64,000 nt of DNA from an uncultured Verrucomicrobiota bacterium (GTDB lineage Bacteria > Verrucomicrobiota > Kiritimatiellia > Kiritimatiellales > Tichowtungiaceae). This document shows, in pieces, positions 8,230-17,544 of this stretch. The first letter of the stretch is position 1. Each line of letters begins with the position of its first letter. The stretch is from assembly GCA_903826865.1 (NCBI GenBank), contig CAIKGD010000083.1, forward strand, positions 1-64,000, written 5' to 3'. A program made the position numbers and the translations under genes. The notes beneath the pieces were generated by a model. That model saw only the letters and a program-made list of their open reading frames with translations. It did no database searches and had not been told where the DNA came from.

Positions 8230-9390
8230 ATGCCGAAGATTGTATCGAAACAATACAGCCTGCCGGATCCGTGGAAGTATCAGCCGCCCGCCGGAATCCG
8301 GCTGGCGGATGTCCGCACGATTGAAGAACTGGATAAACACGCCGACGCGTGGAACGGCCTGTTCCAAAAAGCCGTCCGTTTATCGCCAATGCTTTCCTAT
8401 CCGTGGTTGCGCGCTTTTTTCAAACATCAGGTCACTTCACCGGAACGCTGGCTGTGTCTCTTCGCTTACGAGAATGATCAGCTGATTGGAATTATGCCGC
8501 TCATGTCGAGCTACGCCTTCCGGGTGCTTGGATTTTCCCTGCGGCTCTTTAAGCTGCCGTATCACTACGCCCATACGAGCGGCACCGATTGCCTGACCCT
8601 GCCCGGCCGCGAGGAGGTCTTCAGTCTGTTCATGGATTATTTAAACAGCATCCCCCGCTCGATTCCCTGCCTCAGCCTGAAGCATGTTCCGGATCATTAC
8701 CCGTCTGTCCGGTATTTGAACACCGGAAAACACCGGCTTTGTTTCGTGCAGAAATCAGCCGAAACAGAAGCGTTCATCTCTCTGCCGAAAACCTCCGCAG
8801 AATATTCTGCCGGACTCGCCGGAAAACTCCGGCAGAACCTGCGCCGCGCCGCCCGCGAACTGGAAAAACTTCCTGATGTTCAATTCCGCTTCCATGAAAA
8901 CACCCGCTCCGCGAAAGAAAACACCGCCCGTTTTCTGGACGTCGAAACCCGCAACTGGAAAGGACAAAGAAAAACCACCATCCGGGATTTTCCGGGCAGC
9001 GCCGCAGTTTTCGAAGAAGCCGCAGAAGGACTCGCGGCGCAAAATATGATGATGTTCTGTTTTCTTGAATCCGGCGACCGCTCCATCGCCGCGCATTATT
9101 CCATGCGCAACGGGCGGACTCTGTATATTCTGAAAATGGCTTATGACGAAGAGTTCATCAACTGCTCGCCCGGCAACCTGCTCATGAGCAAAGTCATTGA
9201 AACCGTCTGTGATTCCGGCGAGTTTGATGAGATCAACTATTTCTCCGATCCGCCGCTTCTTGCCAAATGGAACGTACAGCACCGGCCGATCTGGCACCTC
9301 GTCGTCTTCCCGAAAGTTCCGCTTCTTTCCGCCCTGCTGCGGCTGGTTATCGGATCAGGCAAGGTTCACAATTTTGACATCAAGCTCTGA
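8230..9390 (+). CDS. GNAT-superfamily (BioF2-like/CelD-type) acyltransferase
   Basis: A 386-residue cytoplasmic protein resembling the Acetyltransf_6/BioF2-like group, often annotated as cellulose biosynthesis protein CelD. It has two tandem GNAT halves. The second contains KLRQNLRRAARELEKLPDV and LDVETRNWKG, then a core strand and acyl-CoA region with IAAHYSMRNGRTLYILKMAYD and SPGNLLMSKVIE. These proteins are thought to transfer acyl or amino-acyl groups during polysaccharide or cell-wall modification; the substrate is unknown here. It starts 11 bases after the preceding gene with AAGAGGG just upstream of the ATG. Confidence 0.75.
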   Translation: MPKIVSKQYSLPDPWKYQPPAGIRLADVRTIEELDKHADAWNGLFQKAVRLSPMLSYPWLRAFFKHQVTSPERWLCLFAYENDQLIGIMPLMSSYAFRVLGFSLRLFKLPYHYAHTSGTDCLTLPGREEVFSLFMDYLNSIPRSIPCLSLKHVPDHYPSVRYLNTGKHRLCFVQKSAETEAFISLPKTSAEYSAGLAGKLRQNLRRAARELEKLPDVQFRFHENTRSAKENTARFLDVETRNWKGQRKTTIRDFPGSAAVFEEAAEGLAAQNMMMFCFLESGDRSIAAHYSMRNGRTLYILKMAYDEEFINCSPGNLLMSKVIETVCDSGEFDEINYFSDPPLLAKWNVQHRPIWHLVVFPKVPLLSALLRLVIGSGKVHNFDIKL

Positions 9391-9473
9391 TCGGGTTCCC
9401 AAGGATTGCAAACCCGCTTGCCCCGTCAGCCGTTTCGTGCTTTATTGGCCGCCCTTTTGAACGGAGTTTTCAC

Positions 9474-10574
9474 ATGAGTCTAAGCATCGGTATTCTGGGT
9501 CTTCCGAACGTCGGAAAGTCGACGATTTTCAATGCGCTGACGCGCGCGCAAAATGCGGAGGCCGCCAACTATCCTTTCTGCACCATTGAACCGAATAAAG
9601 CGGTTGTGCCGGTGCCCGACGAGCGGGTTGATAAGCTGGCGACCATGATCCACCCGAAAAAGTCTGTTTATGCCACCGTCGATTTCGTGGACATCGCCGG
9701 GCTGGTGAAAGGCGCGAGCCGCGGCGAAGGTCTCGGCAATAAATTCCTCGCCAACGTGCGCGAGACAGATGCCCTGCTGCATGTCGTCCGCTGTTTTGAA
9801 GATGAAAATGTGGTGCATGTGGACGGTTCTGTTGATCCGCAGCGCGACATTGAGGTGATTGAAACGGAACTGGTACTGGCCGATTTCCAAACCGTGGAAG
9901 CCCGCGCCCAAAGAATGGAAAAGCTGGCGCGTAACGATAAAAAAGTTGCTGAACAGCTGGCCGCCGTAAAACGTCTGCTGTCGCATCTGGGCGAAGGTAG
10001 CCCGGCGGTCAGTTTTCCCGATCATGAATCCGATGACATGAAAGCCTTCCTGAAAGAGTCGCCGCTGCTGACCGATAAAAAAATTATCTACTGCGCCAAT
10101 GTGGACGAATCCGGCATGGCGGAAGACAGCGCCTATGTGAAGGCCGTCCGCCAGTACGCCAACTCCAAAGGCGCGGACACCGTGAAAATCTGCGCGAAGA
10201 TGGAAGAGGATCTCATCGGCATGGATGAAACGGAAGCGGCCGGATTTCTTAAGGAGTACGGCGTAATCGAAAGCGGACTCGACCAGATCGCGCGCACCGG
10301 CTACCACACGCTCGGCCTCATCAGCTATCTCACCGCCGGACCGAAAGAAGTTCATGCGTGGACTATTCACCGCGGCTGGAAAGCCCCGGCGGCGGCGGGC
10401 GTGATTCACACCGACTTCGAGCGCGGCTTTATCCGTGCTCAGGTGATTTCTTACAACGACTATGTCACGCTCGGCAGCGAAAACGCCTGCCGGGAAAAAG
10501 GACTGATGCGCACAGAAGGCAAAGATTACACGGTGCAGGACGGAGATATCATCGAGTTTCTGTTCAATGTCTAA
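9474..10574 (+). CDS. ychF: Redox-regulated ATPase/GTPase YchF (OLA1 family)
   Basis: An Obg-like P-loop ATPase that binds ribosomes and is implicated in stress responses. The 366 residues include the G1 motif GLPNVGKST, the family signature [31 protein letters not shown] (G3 region), a coiled-coil middle ([13 protein letters not shown]) and a C-terminal TGS domain ending [16 protein letters not shown]. Length and all motifs match the family. A GGAG ribosome site lies before the ATG at 9474. It stands alone, with trxA 60 bases downstream. Confidence 0.96.
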   Translation: MSLSIGILGLPNVGKSTIFNALTRAQNAEAANYPFCTIEPNKAVVPVPDERVDKLATMIHPKKSVYATVDFVDIAGLVKGASRGEGLGNKFLANVRETDALLHVVRCFEDENVVHVDGSVDPQRDIEVIETELVLADFQTVEARAQRMEKLARNDKKVAEQLAAVKRLLSHLGEGSPAVSFPDHESDDMKAFLKESPLLTDKKIIYCANVDESGMAEDSAYVKAVRQYANSKGADTVKICAKMEEDLIGMDETEAAGFLKEYGVIESGLDQIARTGYHTLGLISYLTAGPKEVHAWTIHRGWKAPAAAGVIHTDFERGFIRAQVISYNDYVTLGSENACREKGLMRTEGKDYTVQDGDIIEFLFNV

Positions 10575-10634
10575 ATCCTCACTTGCTCCCGAAATACTCA
10601 GGCTGTATGATCGCGGCCTAAACAGGAGAGTTAC

Positions 10635-10949
10635 ATGTCAGATAAAGTAAAAGAATTGGGTGCCGCTGAGTTTGATGCCGCGATTGCTTCCGGGACGGTG
10701 CTGGTGGACTTCTGGGCTCCGTGGTGCGGGCCGTGCAAAATGCAGGGGCCGATTCTCGACAAAGTCGCCGGAAAAATCGGAGACAAGGCCGTCATCGCCA
10801 AGGTGAATGTTGATGAGAGCCCGGCGCTGGCTGCAAAGTTCGGCGTACGCTCAATCCCGACACTGATCCTCTTCAAAAACGGCCAGAAAGTCCGCGACTT
10901 TATCGGTGTCCAGCAGGAAGCCGCGCTCGTAGAAATTCTAACCGCCTAA
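10635..10949 (+). CDS. trxA: Thioredoxin
   Basis: A 104-residue thioredoxin with the redox active site WCGPCK (Cys31 and Cys34), the buried Asp in VLVDFWAPW, and the cis-proline loop VRSIPTL. It reduces disulfides of cytoplasmic enzymes such as ribonucleotide reductase. No signal peptide is present. AGGAG stands nine bases before the ATG. It is convergent with the HD-domain gene to its right, across a short palindromic stretch. Confidence 0.96.
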   Translation: MSDKVKELGAAEFDAAIASGTVLVDFWAPWCGPCKMQGPILDKVAGKIGDKAVIAKVNVDESPALAAKFGVRSIPTLILFKNGQKVRDFIGVQQEAALVEILTA

Positions 10950-10952
10950 CCT

Positions 10953-11011
10953 GTATCAAGACAGGCGAGACGCCTGCGATACGTATCGCCGCCGTCACGG
11001 CAGCCTTGATT
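10953..11011. repeat. Short palindromic stretch between convergent genes
   Basis: Between the ends of trxA and the HD-domain gene lie nested inverted repeats: GTATC..GATAC enclosing AGGCG-AGA-CGCCT, then GCCG..CGGC. They could help terminate both convergent transcripts, but no long T-run follows. This is one of several short palindromes that this genome places between genes. Confidence 0.4.
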
Positions 11012-11014
11012 TTT

Positions 11015-11791
11015 TCAGGTATCGGCAAGAAGCGCGGCGGTTTCTTCAAAACAATTCAACAGCCGGTCAGTCTTGACCGGCATGACATCGATAAACTTAT
11101 CGAGTATGCCGCGTTCGCGAACCAGCCGTCTGGTTGAAGCATAACTCAGGTCGTGCATCCAGCTGAGCTGGAGGACAAAACGGTCGGCCATGCTTTTCAT
11201 GCCGCGGTAATCGATCTTATCGCCGCGTTCAAACCGGTCGAGCACCGCCGGAGTCGGCGGGCCGTTGAAATCGATATTTAAAAGGATTTCCGGGTGTTCG
11301 TGAATGTGCCCGGTTTTAATGGAGTCCCAGCAGATAAAAAAGATGTCGAGCCGGTCGGCATCGCGGATAAGCCGCAGATGTTTTTCTTCAGATGCCGGCA
11401 GGCCGGACGGCATATCCTTTTTATTGTGATACTGAACCGCAGAGAGAATCCGCGCGCGCTCTTTATCCGGCACGCCGTCGAGCAGATTTTCGCTTTCCAG
11501 AGTTTGGACGCCGAGATTGCCGTGATCAATCGTGTCGGCGTCGGAAAAGGAGCGGTACTTCTTAAACTGCGGAAACCGCGCGATGTCATGAAAAAGCCCA
11601 ACCGCTTCTGCAATACTCACGTCCTCTTCCGGCCAGTCCATCCCGGCGGAAATAGCGCGGGCATCGGCGGCGACGCGAATGGTGTGTTCGAGTTTGAGCT
11701 GGAGCATCGGCTCCAGCCGTCCGTCTTTCCGGTAGCAGTCGGTGTAAGTGCAGAAGCGTCCGGTGAGCCGGTCGAGTAGTTCCTGCGTCAT
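11015..11791 (-). CDS. HD-domain phosphohydrolase
   Basis: A 258-residue cytoplasmic protein of the HD superfamily. The metal-binding set is visible as H in EHTIRVAADARAI, HD in AVGLFHDIARFPQF, H in TIDHGNLGV and D in LIRDADRLDIFF. Such enzymes hydrolyse nucleotides or phosphoesters; the substrate cannot be assigned. I chose the ATG at 11791 (MTQELLDRL), because a longer reading would run into the upstream gene. The upstream membrane-protein gene ends five bases away on the same strand, so the two are probably co-transcribed. Confidence 0.82.
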   Translation of the reverse strand: MTQELLDRLTGRFCTYTDCYRKDGRLEPMLQLKLEHTIRVAADARAISAGMDWPEEDVSIAEAVGLFHDIARFPQFKKYRSFSDADTIDHGNLGVQTLESENLLDGVPDKERARILSAVQYHNKKDMPSGLPASEEKHLRLIRDADRLDIFFICWDSIKTGHIHEHPEILLNIDFNGPPTPAVLDRFERGDKIDYRGMKSMADRFVLQLSWMHDLSYASTRRLVRERGILDKFIDVMPVKTDRLLNCFEETAALLADT

Positions 11792-11796
11792 GGCGT

Positions 11797-12342
11797 TCAG
11801 TAAACCAGCAGCCCCAGCACTATAAGACCAAGGCCGGCCGCAGCTTTGATCGCGCCGCTGATCCGCACGGCCGTATCGCCGGAGCCGGTCACCCAGATGG
11901 AAATACGGCGGAACCACCACGGCGAAAGCAGGAAAATAAGCCCGAGCAGAATCCAGAGATAGGCGATGACGGTGACGACCAGCCGCCAGTCCGACGGATG
12001 CCAGCGGGCGACGTCGAGCACCGGCCCGGCAATCAGCAGCAACAGTCCGCCGAAGGCGCGCGGGCTGAGCAGTTCATCGAGATAGACAATACAAAGCACA
12101 ATGGCGGCAGGTGTCAGCCAGTAGAGGTTTATTTTCCAGGCATCAAACATGCCGAGGTGCATTTTCGAAAGTTCGTAAGCGGCCCAGACCAGATCAATCG
12201 CGGCCAAGATGCGGCCCGGCCAGACACTGCGCGGAAATGCAGCTATTCCGGCACGAATCCGCGCCGGTGCCAGCAGGGAAACCGTTCCGCCTGTCAGCAT
12301 GAGCAGGCCGATCAGCAAAGAAACAACAGAAAGTTCAGACAT
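11797..12342 (-). CDS. Small multipass membrane protein of unknown function
   Basis: A 181-residue protein with five to six predicted membrane helices (for example VVSLLIGLLMLTGGTVSLL near the N-terminus, then YWLTPAAIVLCIVYLDELL, VVTVIAYLWILLGLIFLLS, and AAAGLGLIVLGLLVY at the C-terminus). I recognise no named domain or catalytic motif. It is directly upstream of the HD-domain gene with a five-base gap, which suggests a joint role. Confidence 0.72.
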   Translation of the reverse strand: MSELSVVSLLIGLLMLTGGTVSLLAPARIRAGIAAFPRSVWPGRILAAIDLVWAAYELSKMHLGMFDAWKINLYWLTPAAIVLCIVYLDELLSPRAFGGLLLLIAGPVLDVARWHPSDWRLVVTVIAYLWILLGLIFLLSPWWFRRISIWVTGSGDTAVRISGAIKAAAGLGLIVLGLLVY

Positions 12343-12416
12343 CCGGATTCTCCAAAGTTAGACCGGGCATCACTCTGCCTGATCAGCCCGGTGAATTCAA
12401 GGCGGCGGGCTCAAAA

Positions 12417-12447
12417 GAAAACGCCCCGGAAATTCCGGGGCGTTTTT
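12417..12447. terminator. Bidirectional rho-independent terminator
   Basis: The inverted repeat ACGCCCCGGAA/ATTCCGGGGCGT spans 12421-12443, with an A-run on the left and TTTTT on the right. It can end the aldolase transcript coming from the right on the minus strand and read in the other direction as well. Confidence 0.85.
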
Positions 12448-12465
12448 GCATCCGCAACGGGGCGG

Positions 12466-13419
12466 CTATTTTTTCTTGAGTCCGGCGCGGATTGAATCGA
12501 GCTGTCCGGCGCTGCCGAGAACCGTGTTCTTGTGGGCGATATACTTGGCGTATTCGGCCATGAACACTTTGCCCGGCGGGCGCAGGTCGAAGTTTTCCGG
12601 ATTCTTCATGAACTCTTCGCGATGAACGCGGCACCAGACCAGACGGCCGTCGGTATCAATGTTGATCTTGGTTACGCCGAGTTTCGCGGCAGGCAGGAAC
12701 TGGGTTTCGTCCACGCCTTTGGCGCCTTTCATCTTGCCACCGGCGGCGTTGATGCGGGCCACTTCATCCTGCGGAACCGAGCTGGAACCGTGCATGACGA
12801 GCGGGAAGCCGGGCAGCCGCTTCTGGATTTCTTTGAGTACATCAAAGTGCAGACCTTGCGAACCGCTGAATTTGAACGCACCGTGCGAGGTGCCGATCGC
12901 GCAGGCCAGACTGTCGCAACCGCTGCGTTCAACGAATTCCTTCGCCTGCTCCGGATTGGTCAGCTTGGCGTCGGCTTCACTGACGGAAACATGTTCTTCC
13001 ACGCCGCCGAGCTGTCCGAGTTCAGCCTCAACAACCAGCCCTTTGGCGTGAGCAGCATCGCACACGCGCTTGGTGATGGCGATGTTTTCGTCGAACGACT
13101 CATGGCTGGCGTCGATCATGACAGAGCTGTAGAAGCCGCTGTCAATACAGTCCATACAGGTTTTCTCATCACCGTGGTCGAGATGCACGGCAAAGATAGC
13201 ATCCGGGAAAATTTCGTCGGCGGCGCGAAGCATGGCTTCGAGCATGCGCTTATCGGTATACGAGCGGGCACCTTTGGAGAGTTGCACAATAAAGGGTGCT
13301 TTGCTTTCCATACAGCCGCGGAACAGACCCATTACCTGTTCGGCATTATTGATATTATAAGCGCCGACGGCGTATTTGCCGTAGGCATGTTTAAACAGTT
13401 CTTTGGTTGTTACGATCAT
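12466..13419 (-). CDS. fba: Class II fructose-bisphosphate aldolase
   Basis: Zinc-dependent aldolase that splits fructose 1,6-bisphosphate in glycolysis or joins trioses in gluconeogenesis. The 317-residue product shows the class II signatures VHLDHGDEK, EAELGQLGG, GTSHGAFK (zinc His) and LVMHGSSSVP, and GVTKININTD-like GVTKINIDTDG. I use the ATG at 13419 (MIVTTKELFKHAYG), which has GGAGAACCC just upstream; 23 additional upstream codons in the same frame lack a good site. The length and the INTD-like region resemble the CbbA/FbaA-IIB group. A terminator follows at 12417-12447. Confidence 0.94.
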   Translation of the reverse strand: MIVTTKELFKHAYGKYAVGAYNINNAEQVMGLFRGCMESKAPFIVQLSKGARSYTDKRMLEAMLRAADEIFPDAIFAVHLDHGDEKTCMDCIDSGFYSSVMIDASHESFDENIAITKRVCDAAHAKGLVVEAELGQLGGVEEHVSVSEADAKLTNPEQAKEFVERSGCDSLACAIGTSHGAFKFSGSQGLHFDVLKEIQKRLPGFPLVMHGSSSVPQDEVARINAAGGKMKGAKGVDETQFLPAAKLGVTKINIDTDGRLVWCRVHREEFMKNPENFDLRPPGKVFMAEYAKYIAHKNTVLGSAGQLDSIRAGLKKK

Positions 13420-13546
13420 CGGGTTCTCCTTTTGCTGTGTTCCGGTTAAATGCGCGCGCATTTTAGCGAAGCGTTCTTTGATTGCCACTCTAAACTGCGG
13501 TTTTTCGGAGGTTGCTGCATCAGAACCCTCCTGTTAGCATACCTGC

Positions 13547-14107
13547 ATGAGCGCGGATCCGTTCCATCTCAACCGCCCGGTACACCTTGCCCGGCGGGAT
13601 GTTTTTTTTCAAAAGGCGGTTGTGAGCATCAAGACACTTTCTGCACACAAACAGCCTGCGGAGCAGTGCAAAACCGCAGAACAGGCGCTGTACCTGCTCC
13701 GCGAGGCGCGCCATCACGCTGAAGCCGCCAATCTTTCCGAAAAAACCTCAACACAAAGCCGCCAGTTTCTTGATTTTATGGATACAGTGGTCGACAACAC
13801 CCTGTCCATTACCCGCATGCTCCGGCACCAGATCACCGCCGAGGCCACGGACAACCCGTTTGACGGCTTCATCGGAACCACAGGTACCGGTATAAAAATA
13901 AGCGGCAATTACCGCCGGTGTGCCGTGTTAATTCTGAAGGGACTGTTACCTGTCCTGCAACAGGCGGAAAAACCTTTCCAGGCGCTCCGGCAGACCAGCC
14001 TTGCTAAAATGTCTGTGGTCGACAAGGCCCGCTACGAAAAAGCATATGAACATTTCGAAGAACAGGCCGATGACGAGACACAAAAGGCGACGGAATTGCC
14101 GGTTTAA
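13547..14107 (+). CDS. Hypothetical helical protein
   Basis: A 186-residue soluble, mostly helical and charged protein I do not recognise. It has no signal peptide or membrane helix. A segment of small residues (FDGFIGTTGTGIKISGNY) interrupts the helices. Its stop codon TAA (14105-14107) overlaps the stop of mutL on the other strand, so the two genes share the palindrome TTAA. No strong ribosome site is seen before the ATG, which lowers certainty about the start. Confidence 0.6.
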   Translation: MSADPFHLNRPVHLARRDVFFQKAVVSIKTLSAHKQPAEQCKTAEQALYLLREARHHAEAANLSEKTSTQSRQFLDFMDTVVDNTLSITRMLRHQITAEATDNPFDGFIGTTGTGIKISGNYRRCAVLILKGLLPVLQQAEKPFQALRQTSLAKMSVVDKARYEKAYEHFEEQADDETQKATELPV

Positions 14108-15894
14108 GATTTTCCGAATTTCCGGTTCAGTTCGGTAAAGCTGGTAAAAATCAGCGTCGGACGCCCGTGCGGGCAGGTGTAGGGCATTTCAGTCTTCGCC
14201 AAATCCTCCACCAGCCGTTCAATCGCCGCCGTTGAGAGATTGTCTTTCGCCTTGATCGAAGTACGGCAGGCGGACTGCGCCACCGTTTCGCGCAGCGCCT
14301 CACGCGTCGCCCGCGCCGCCGCGCCGCTCTTTTCCAGCGCCCGCGCAATACCGCTCAGAATGACAATCGGCGAGCCGTTCTGCAAATGAACGGGAAGCGC
14401 ATCAACAAGAAATGTATCCTGCCCGAAGGCGGAAATGCCGAAACCCATTTCGTCGAGTACCGGCAGGTGACGGCGGAGCGCCTCGGCGTCCGCGGGCATC
14501 AGCTCAATCGCTTCGGGCGTCAGCAGCCCCTGACGCAACGGTTTCCCGGCAGTCAGATCGTGCATGAATTTTTCGAACAGCACCCGCTCATGCGCCGCCT
14601 GCGGATCCATCAGCACAATGCCCTCTTCCGTTTCCAGCACCGCATAAAGCCCGCCAGCCTGCCCCAGCACGCGGCACCATTTCCACGGGGCGGATTGGGG
14701 ATTGCTGACTGCCGATTGCCGATTTCCGGTTTCCGATTGCGGGGCCGGGATCTCGGGCGCCATCTCTTGGTCTTTATGCCTTTGCTCCTCAGCTCCTTTG
14801 CCCCTCTGTACCGCTATATTCAATTCGTGCTGCTTTTCAACACGTGGAGCGGGGCGCGGGGCATCAAACTTGAAGGCCGGAGTCCGCCGTTCCTCCTCCG
14901 GAGCCTCCAGCGTCAGCGCCTTCTGCACTGCCGCAATCACCGCATCGCGTACAGCGGCGGGATGACGGAAGCGTACTTCCTTTTTCGCCGGATGCACATT
15001 CACATCCACCTGAGCGGGCGGCGTTTCGATAAAAAGAAAGGCTGACGGATAACGGCCGCGCGCCAGCACCGCGTGATAAGCCTCGTTCAGCGCATGATGA
15101 ATCACCGGCGCGGAAGCCGGGCGTCCGTTGATAAAAACGTACTGATCGGAGCGGTCCGAGCGGCCGGTCTGCGGCAGTCCGGCAAACCCGGAAACCTTCA
15201 CGCCGTCCGCTGTGAAATCGAGTCTGCGCAGATGGCTCAGAAAGCCCGGACTGTACAGCGCGGTAATGCGGTCGGCCAGCGACGAGCCGCCGGGCAGATT
15301 ATAGACTTCGCGTCCGTCGGAAGTGAACGTCAGCCCCGTTTCCGGATGCGCCAGCGCATAGACTGCAAACAGCTGGCGGATCTGCGCCAGCTCGGTCGCT
15401 TCGGTGCGCAGAAACTTGCGCCGCGCCGGTACATTGAAAAACAGATTCCGGACTTCAAAGCGCGTGCCGGGCGGACAGCCCGCATCGGCGACATCCTGAA
15501 GCTTGCCGCCGCTGATTTGAATCTGTGTACCGCTGAGTTCTGCGGCAGGCCGCGTAATCAGTGTAAAGCGCGATACAGCGGAGATGGAGGAGAGCGCCTC
15601 GCCGCGGAACCCGAGCGTCGCCACCGCTTCCACCTCTTCGGCCGTGCGGATTTTGCTCGTTGCATGGCGTTCGATAGAAAGCAGCGCGTCGTCGCGGTTC
15701 ATGCCGGAGCCGTTGTCGGACACCGCAATCAGCTGCATCCCGCCCTGCACGACTTCGACATCCACCTGCGTCGCACCGGCGTCGATTGCGTTTTCGACCA
15801 GTTCCTTCATCACCGAAGCAGGCCGCTCAATCACCTCTCCCGCCGCGATCTTATTGATCACATGATCCGGAAGCATCTGGATGTGCTGATTCAT
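14104..15894 (-). CDS. mutL: DNA mismatch repair protein MutL
   Basis: GHKL ATPase that couples mismatch recognition by MutS to strand removal. The 596 residues show NKIAAGEVIERPASVMKELV, SDNGSGM, ATSKI and LGFRGEALSSI of the N-terminal ATPase, a linker of about 100 residues, and a C-terminal domain with CPHGRPTLI typical of endonuclease-type MutL. The nuclease motif usually read DQHA..E....E appears as DPQAAHERVLFE, so Gln-His is replaced by Pro-Gln. The linker includes a repeat-derived segment (ETGNRQSAVSNPQSAP). The ATG at 15894 gives the canonical MNQHIQMLPDHV start. Confidence 0.95.
   Translation of the reverse strand: MNQHIQMLPDHVINKIAAGEVIERPASVMKELVENAIDAGATQVDVEVVQGGMQLIAVSDNGSGMNRDDALLSIERHATSKIRTAEEVEAVATLGFRGEALSSISAVSRFTLITRPAAELSGTQIQISGGKLQDVADAGCPPGTRFEVRNLFFNVPARRKFLRTEATELAQIRQLFAVYALAHPETGLTFTSDGREVYNLPGGSSLADRITALYSPGFLSHLRRLDFTADGVKVSGFAGLPQTGRSDRSDQYVFINGRPASAPVIHHALNEAYHAVLARGRYPSAFLFIETPPAQVDVNVHPAKKEVRFRHPAAVRDAVIAAVQKALTLEAPEEERRTPAFKFDAPRPAPRVEKQHELNIAVQRGKGAEEQRHKDQEMAPEIPAPQSETGNRQSAVSNPQSAPWKWCRVLGQAGGLYAVLETEEGIVLMDPQAAHERVLFEKFMHDLTAGKPLRQGLLTPEAIELMPADAEALRRHLPVLDEMGFGISAFGQDTFLVDALPVHLQNGSPIVILSGIARALEKSGAAARATREALRETVAQSACRTSIKAKDNLSTAAIERLVEDLAKTEMPYTCPHGRPTLIFTSFTELNRKFGKS
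14693..14741. repeat. Degenerate short-unit repeat inside the mutL linker
   Basis: The stretch repeats units like GATTGCCGATT and TTTCCGGTTTCCGATTG about four times. On the coding strand of mutL it is translated as ETGNRQSAVSNPQS. It lies in the flexible linker, where insertion would be tolerated. Confidence 0.7.
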
Positions 15895-15936
15895 CGGCGG
15901 AACATTAGCCGCTTTTGCCCAAGTCCGGAAGATTTT

Positions 15937-16040
15937 TAACCGCGAATGAACACGAATGGCCGCCAATATTTCTCCAAGTTCGGAAATGTGGAAGCGGCAT
16001 CCTGCCGCTGTCAGAGGCCGAAAGCCTCTTCCCCTTTAGA
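15937..16040. repeat. Intergenic repeat cluster upstream of mutL
   Basis: The gap between mutL and the protease gene holds AACCGCGAATGAACACGAAT (from 15939), which recurs in inverted orientation at 63182-63210, and two small hairpins: GCGGCATCCTGCCGC and GAGGCCGAAAGCCTC with CCCCTTT after it. The last may act as a weak terminator. No gene is visible in this stretch. Confidence 0.55.
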
Positions 16041-16043
16041 AAC

Positions 16044-17447
16044 TCATTTGGCTAGGAGCTGTTTGACGGCGGATTCGGTGAGGAAACCGGTCGGGCCGGC
16101 GGCTTTTTTGAGCGCGGCGACGGTGTCGGAGGCAGAAACGCCGGGATGGTTTTTCATGTAGAGCGCGGCGATGTGCGCGACATAAGCCGTGGCTACCGAA
16201 GTTCCCTGCGAGCCGCCCGCCGAGCCGGGCGCAATCAAATCAACAAAGTCGCCGCGATTGGAGTAGTCGGCCAGCCGGTCGCCGTTCGAGGCGGCAACGC
16301 CGACGACGCCGGGATACGCCGCCGGATACATCGCCCGGCCGGTGTTTTCATTGCCGACGGCAGCGAAAACCGGCCGGTCCTGCGAAACAGCGTACTGCAC
16401 GGCAGATTCGATAAATTTGCTGGGGGTTTCCGAGCCCCAGCTGAGGCTGACGGGGCCGGAGCTGTTTTTGACGGCGTGGGTCATCGCGTTCATGAGGGTG
16501 AAGGAATCAGCCGCCCCATCGTCGGCAAAAGCTTTGACGGCGACCACCGGAACGCCTTCACCGACAGGGCTGTTGTACGGATCAACCAGTCCGGCAGCCA
16601 GCCGGGCCATGAGTGTGCCGTGTCCGACGGCATCAGCGGTGAGCGGCGCGCCGGGGTTGGTGGCATCAAAGGCGCTGATAACGGCGCGGTTCAGGTTGTC
16701 GTCCGCTGAAAGCCCGGAGTCGAGAACCGAGACGGCGATTTTTCCGCTTTTGTCGGGAGCGGCCCACTGCGCCGGAGCGGCGGAACCCGCATTTCCGACC
16801 GGCAGAAGGCCGGGCAGGTCGTAAACATAATTCGGTTCGGCGAGGGCAAGGCTGCTTTCGTTGCCGAGCTGGGCAGCGAGGTCGGGAACATTGGCCCCTT
16901 CGGGGAGCAGAATGCGGTAGATGCCCAGTTCGGCGTTGGCGGCGATGACGGTTCCGCCGGTACGGGCCAGCAAGACGCGCAGGTTTTCGATGGAAGATCC
17001 GGGTTTGAAACCGATGAGGATTTCGCGGGCCATGTAGCGGAAGCGTCCGTCCAGCGAGGTTTCAATGCGGCGCGTACGGCGGAGCGGCTGTACGGATGCA
17101 GCGTGGCCTTGGCGGAATACACGGATTCCTGTCAGCCGCACCAGATCGCCGAGCGGGCCGGATTCGCGCCGCCAGTCGAGCAGATAGCTGTAGGGCGAAA
17201 GCAGTTTGTCGAGAACCGACTCCATATCGGCGGCGCTGCAGGAGCCGGTGACGGTTTTCTGCGCATCGGGGTCAATCTGTACGTCGATTCCGGCGGCGGC
17301 AAAATGTTCGAGGAACTGCGGCAGCGGTTCGTTTTCGACGGTGATCCAGAGCCGGTTCTGGTCGAGGCGGAATTCAGATACACCAGCCTGCACGGAAACC
17401 GTTGCCGTGCAAAGGGCTAAAATAGCGTTTCGGACAATGTTGCGCAC
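16044..17447 (-). CDS. Secreted subtilisin-like serine protease with STN-like N-terminal domain
   Basis: An S8 peptidase predicted to be exported. After a signal peptide (ILALCTATVSVQA) comes a domain of about 80 residues resembling the secretin/TonB short N-terminal fold (ENEPLPQFLEHFAAAGIDVQ), then a propeptide-like region (LIGFKPGSSIENLRVLLART) and the catalytic domain. The triad is Asp in VLDSG, His in GHGTLMA and Ser in GTSVATAY, with the oxyanion Asn in AAVGNENTG. All key residues are present. A GTG at 17447 gives a normal signal peptide; a TTG at 17483 would add 12 residues. The STN-plus-S8 order is unusual. Confidence 0.85.
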   Translation of the reverse strand: MRNIVRNAILALCTATVSVQAGVSEFRLDQNRLWITVENEPLPQFLEHFAAAGIDVQIDPDAQKTVTGSCSAADMESVLDKLLSPYSYLLDWRRESGPLGDLVRLTGIRVFRQGHAASVQPLRRTRRIETSLDGRFRYMAREILIGFKPGSSIENLRVLLARTGGTVIAANAELGIYRILLPEGANVPDLAAQLGNESSLALAEPNYVYDLPGLLPVGNAGSAAPAQWAAPDKSGKIAVSVLDSGLSADDNLNRAVISAFDATNPGAPLTADAVGHGTLMARLAAGLVDPYNSPVGEGVPVVAVKAFADDGAADSFTLMNAMTHAVKNSSGPVSLSWGSETPSKFIESAVQYAVSQDRPVFAAVGNENTGRAMYPAAYPGVVGVAASNGDRLADYSNRGDFVDLIAPGSAGGSQGTSVATAYVAHIAALYMKNHPGVSASDTVAALKKAAGPTGFLTESAVKQLLAK

Positions 17448-17544
17448 GGGAGACAGGGTAACAGGAAGCTGAACGGATGGCAACCGGCACCGTCTAACCG
17501 GTACAGTTGACGAGGTGTCAGAGGGGGCGTATGTTGCGACGGTT

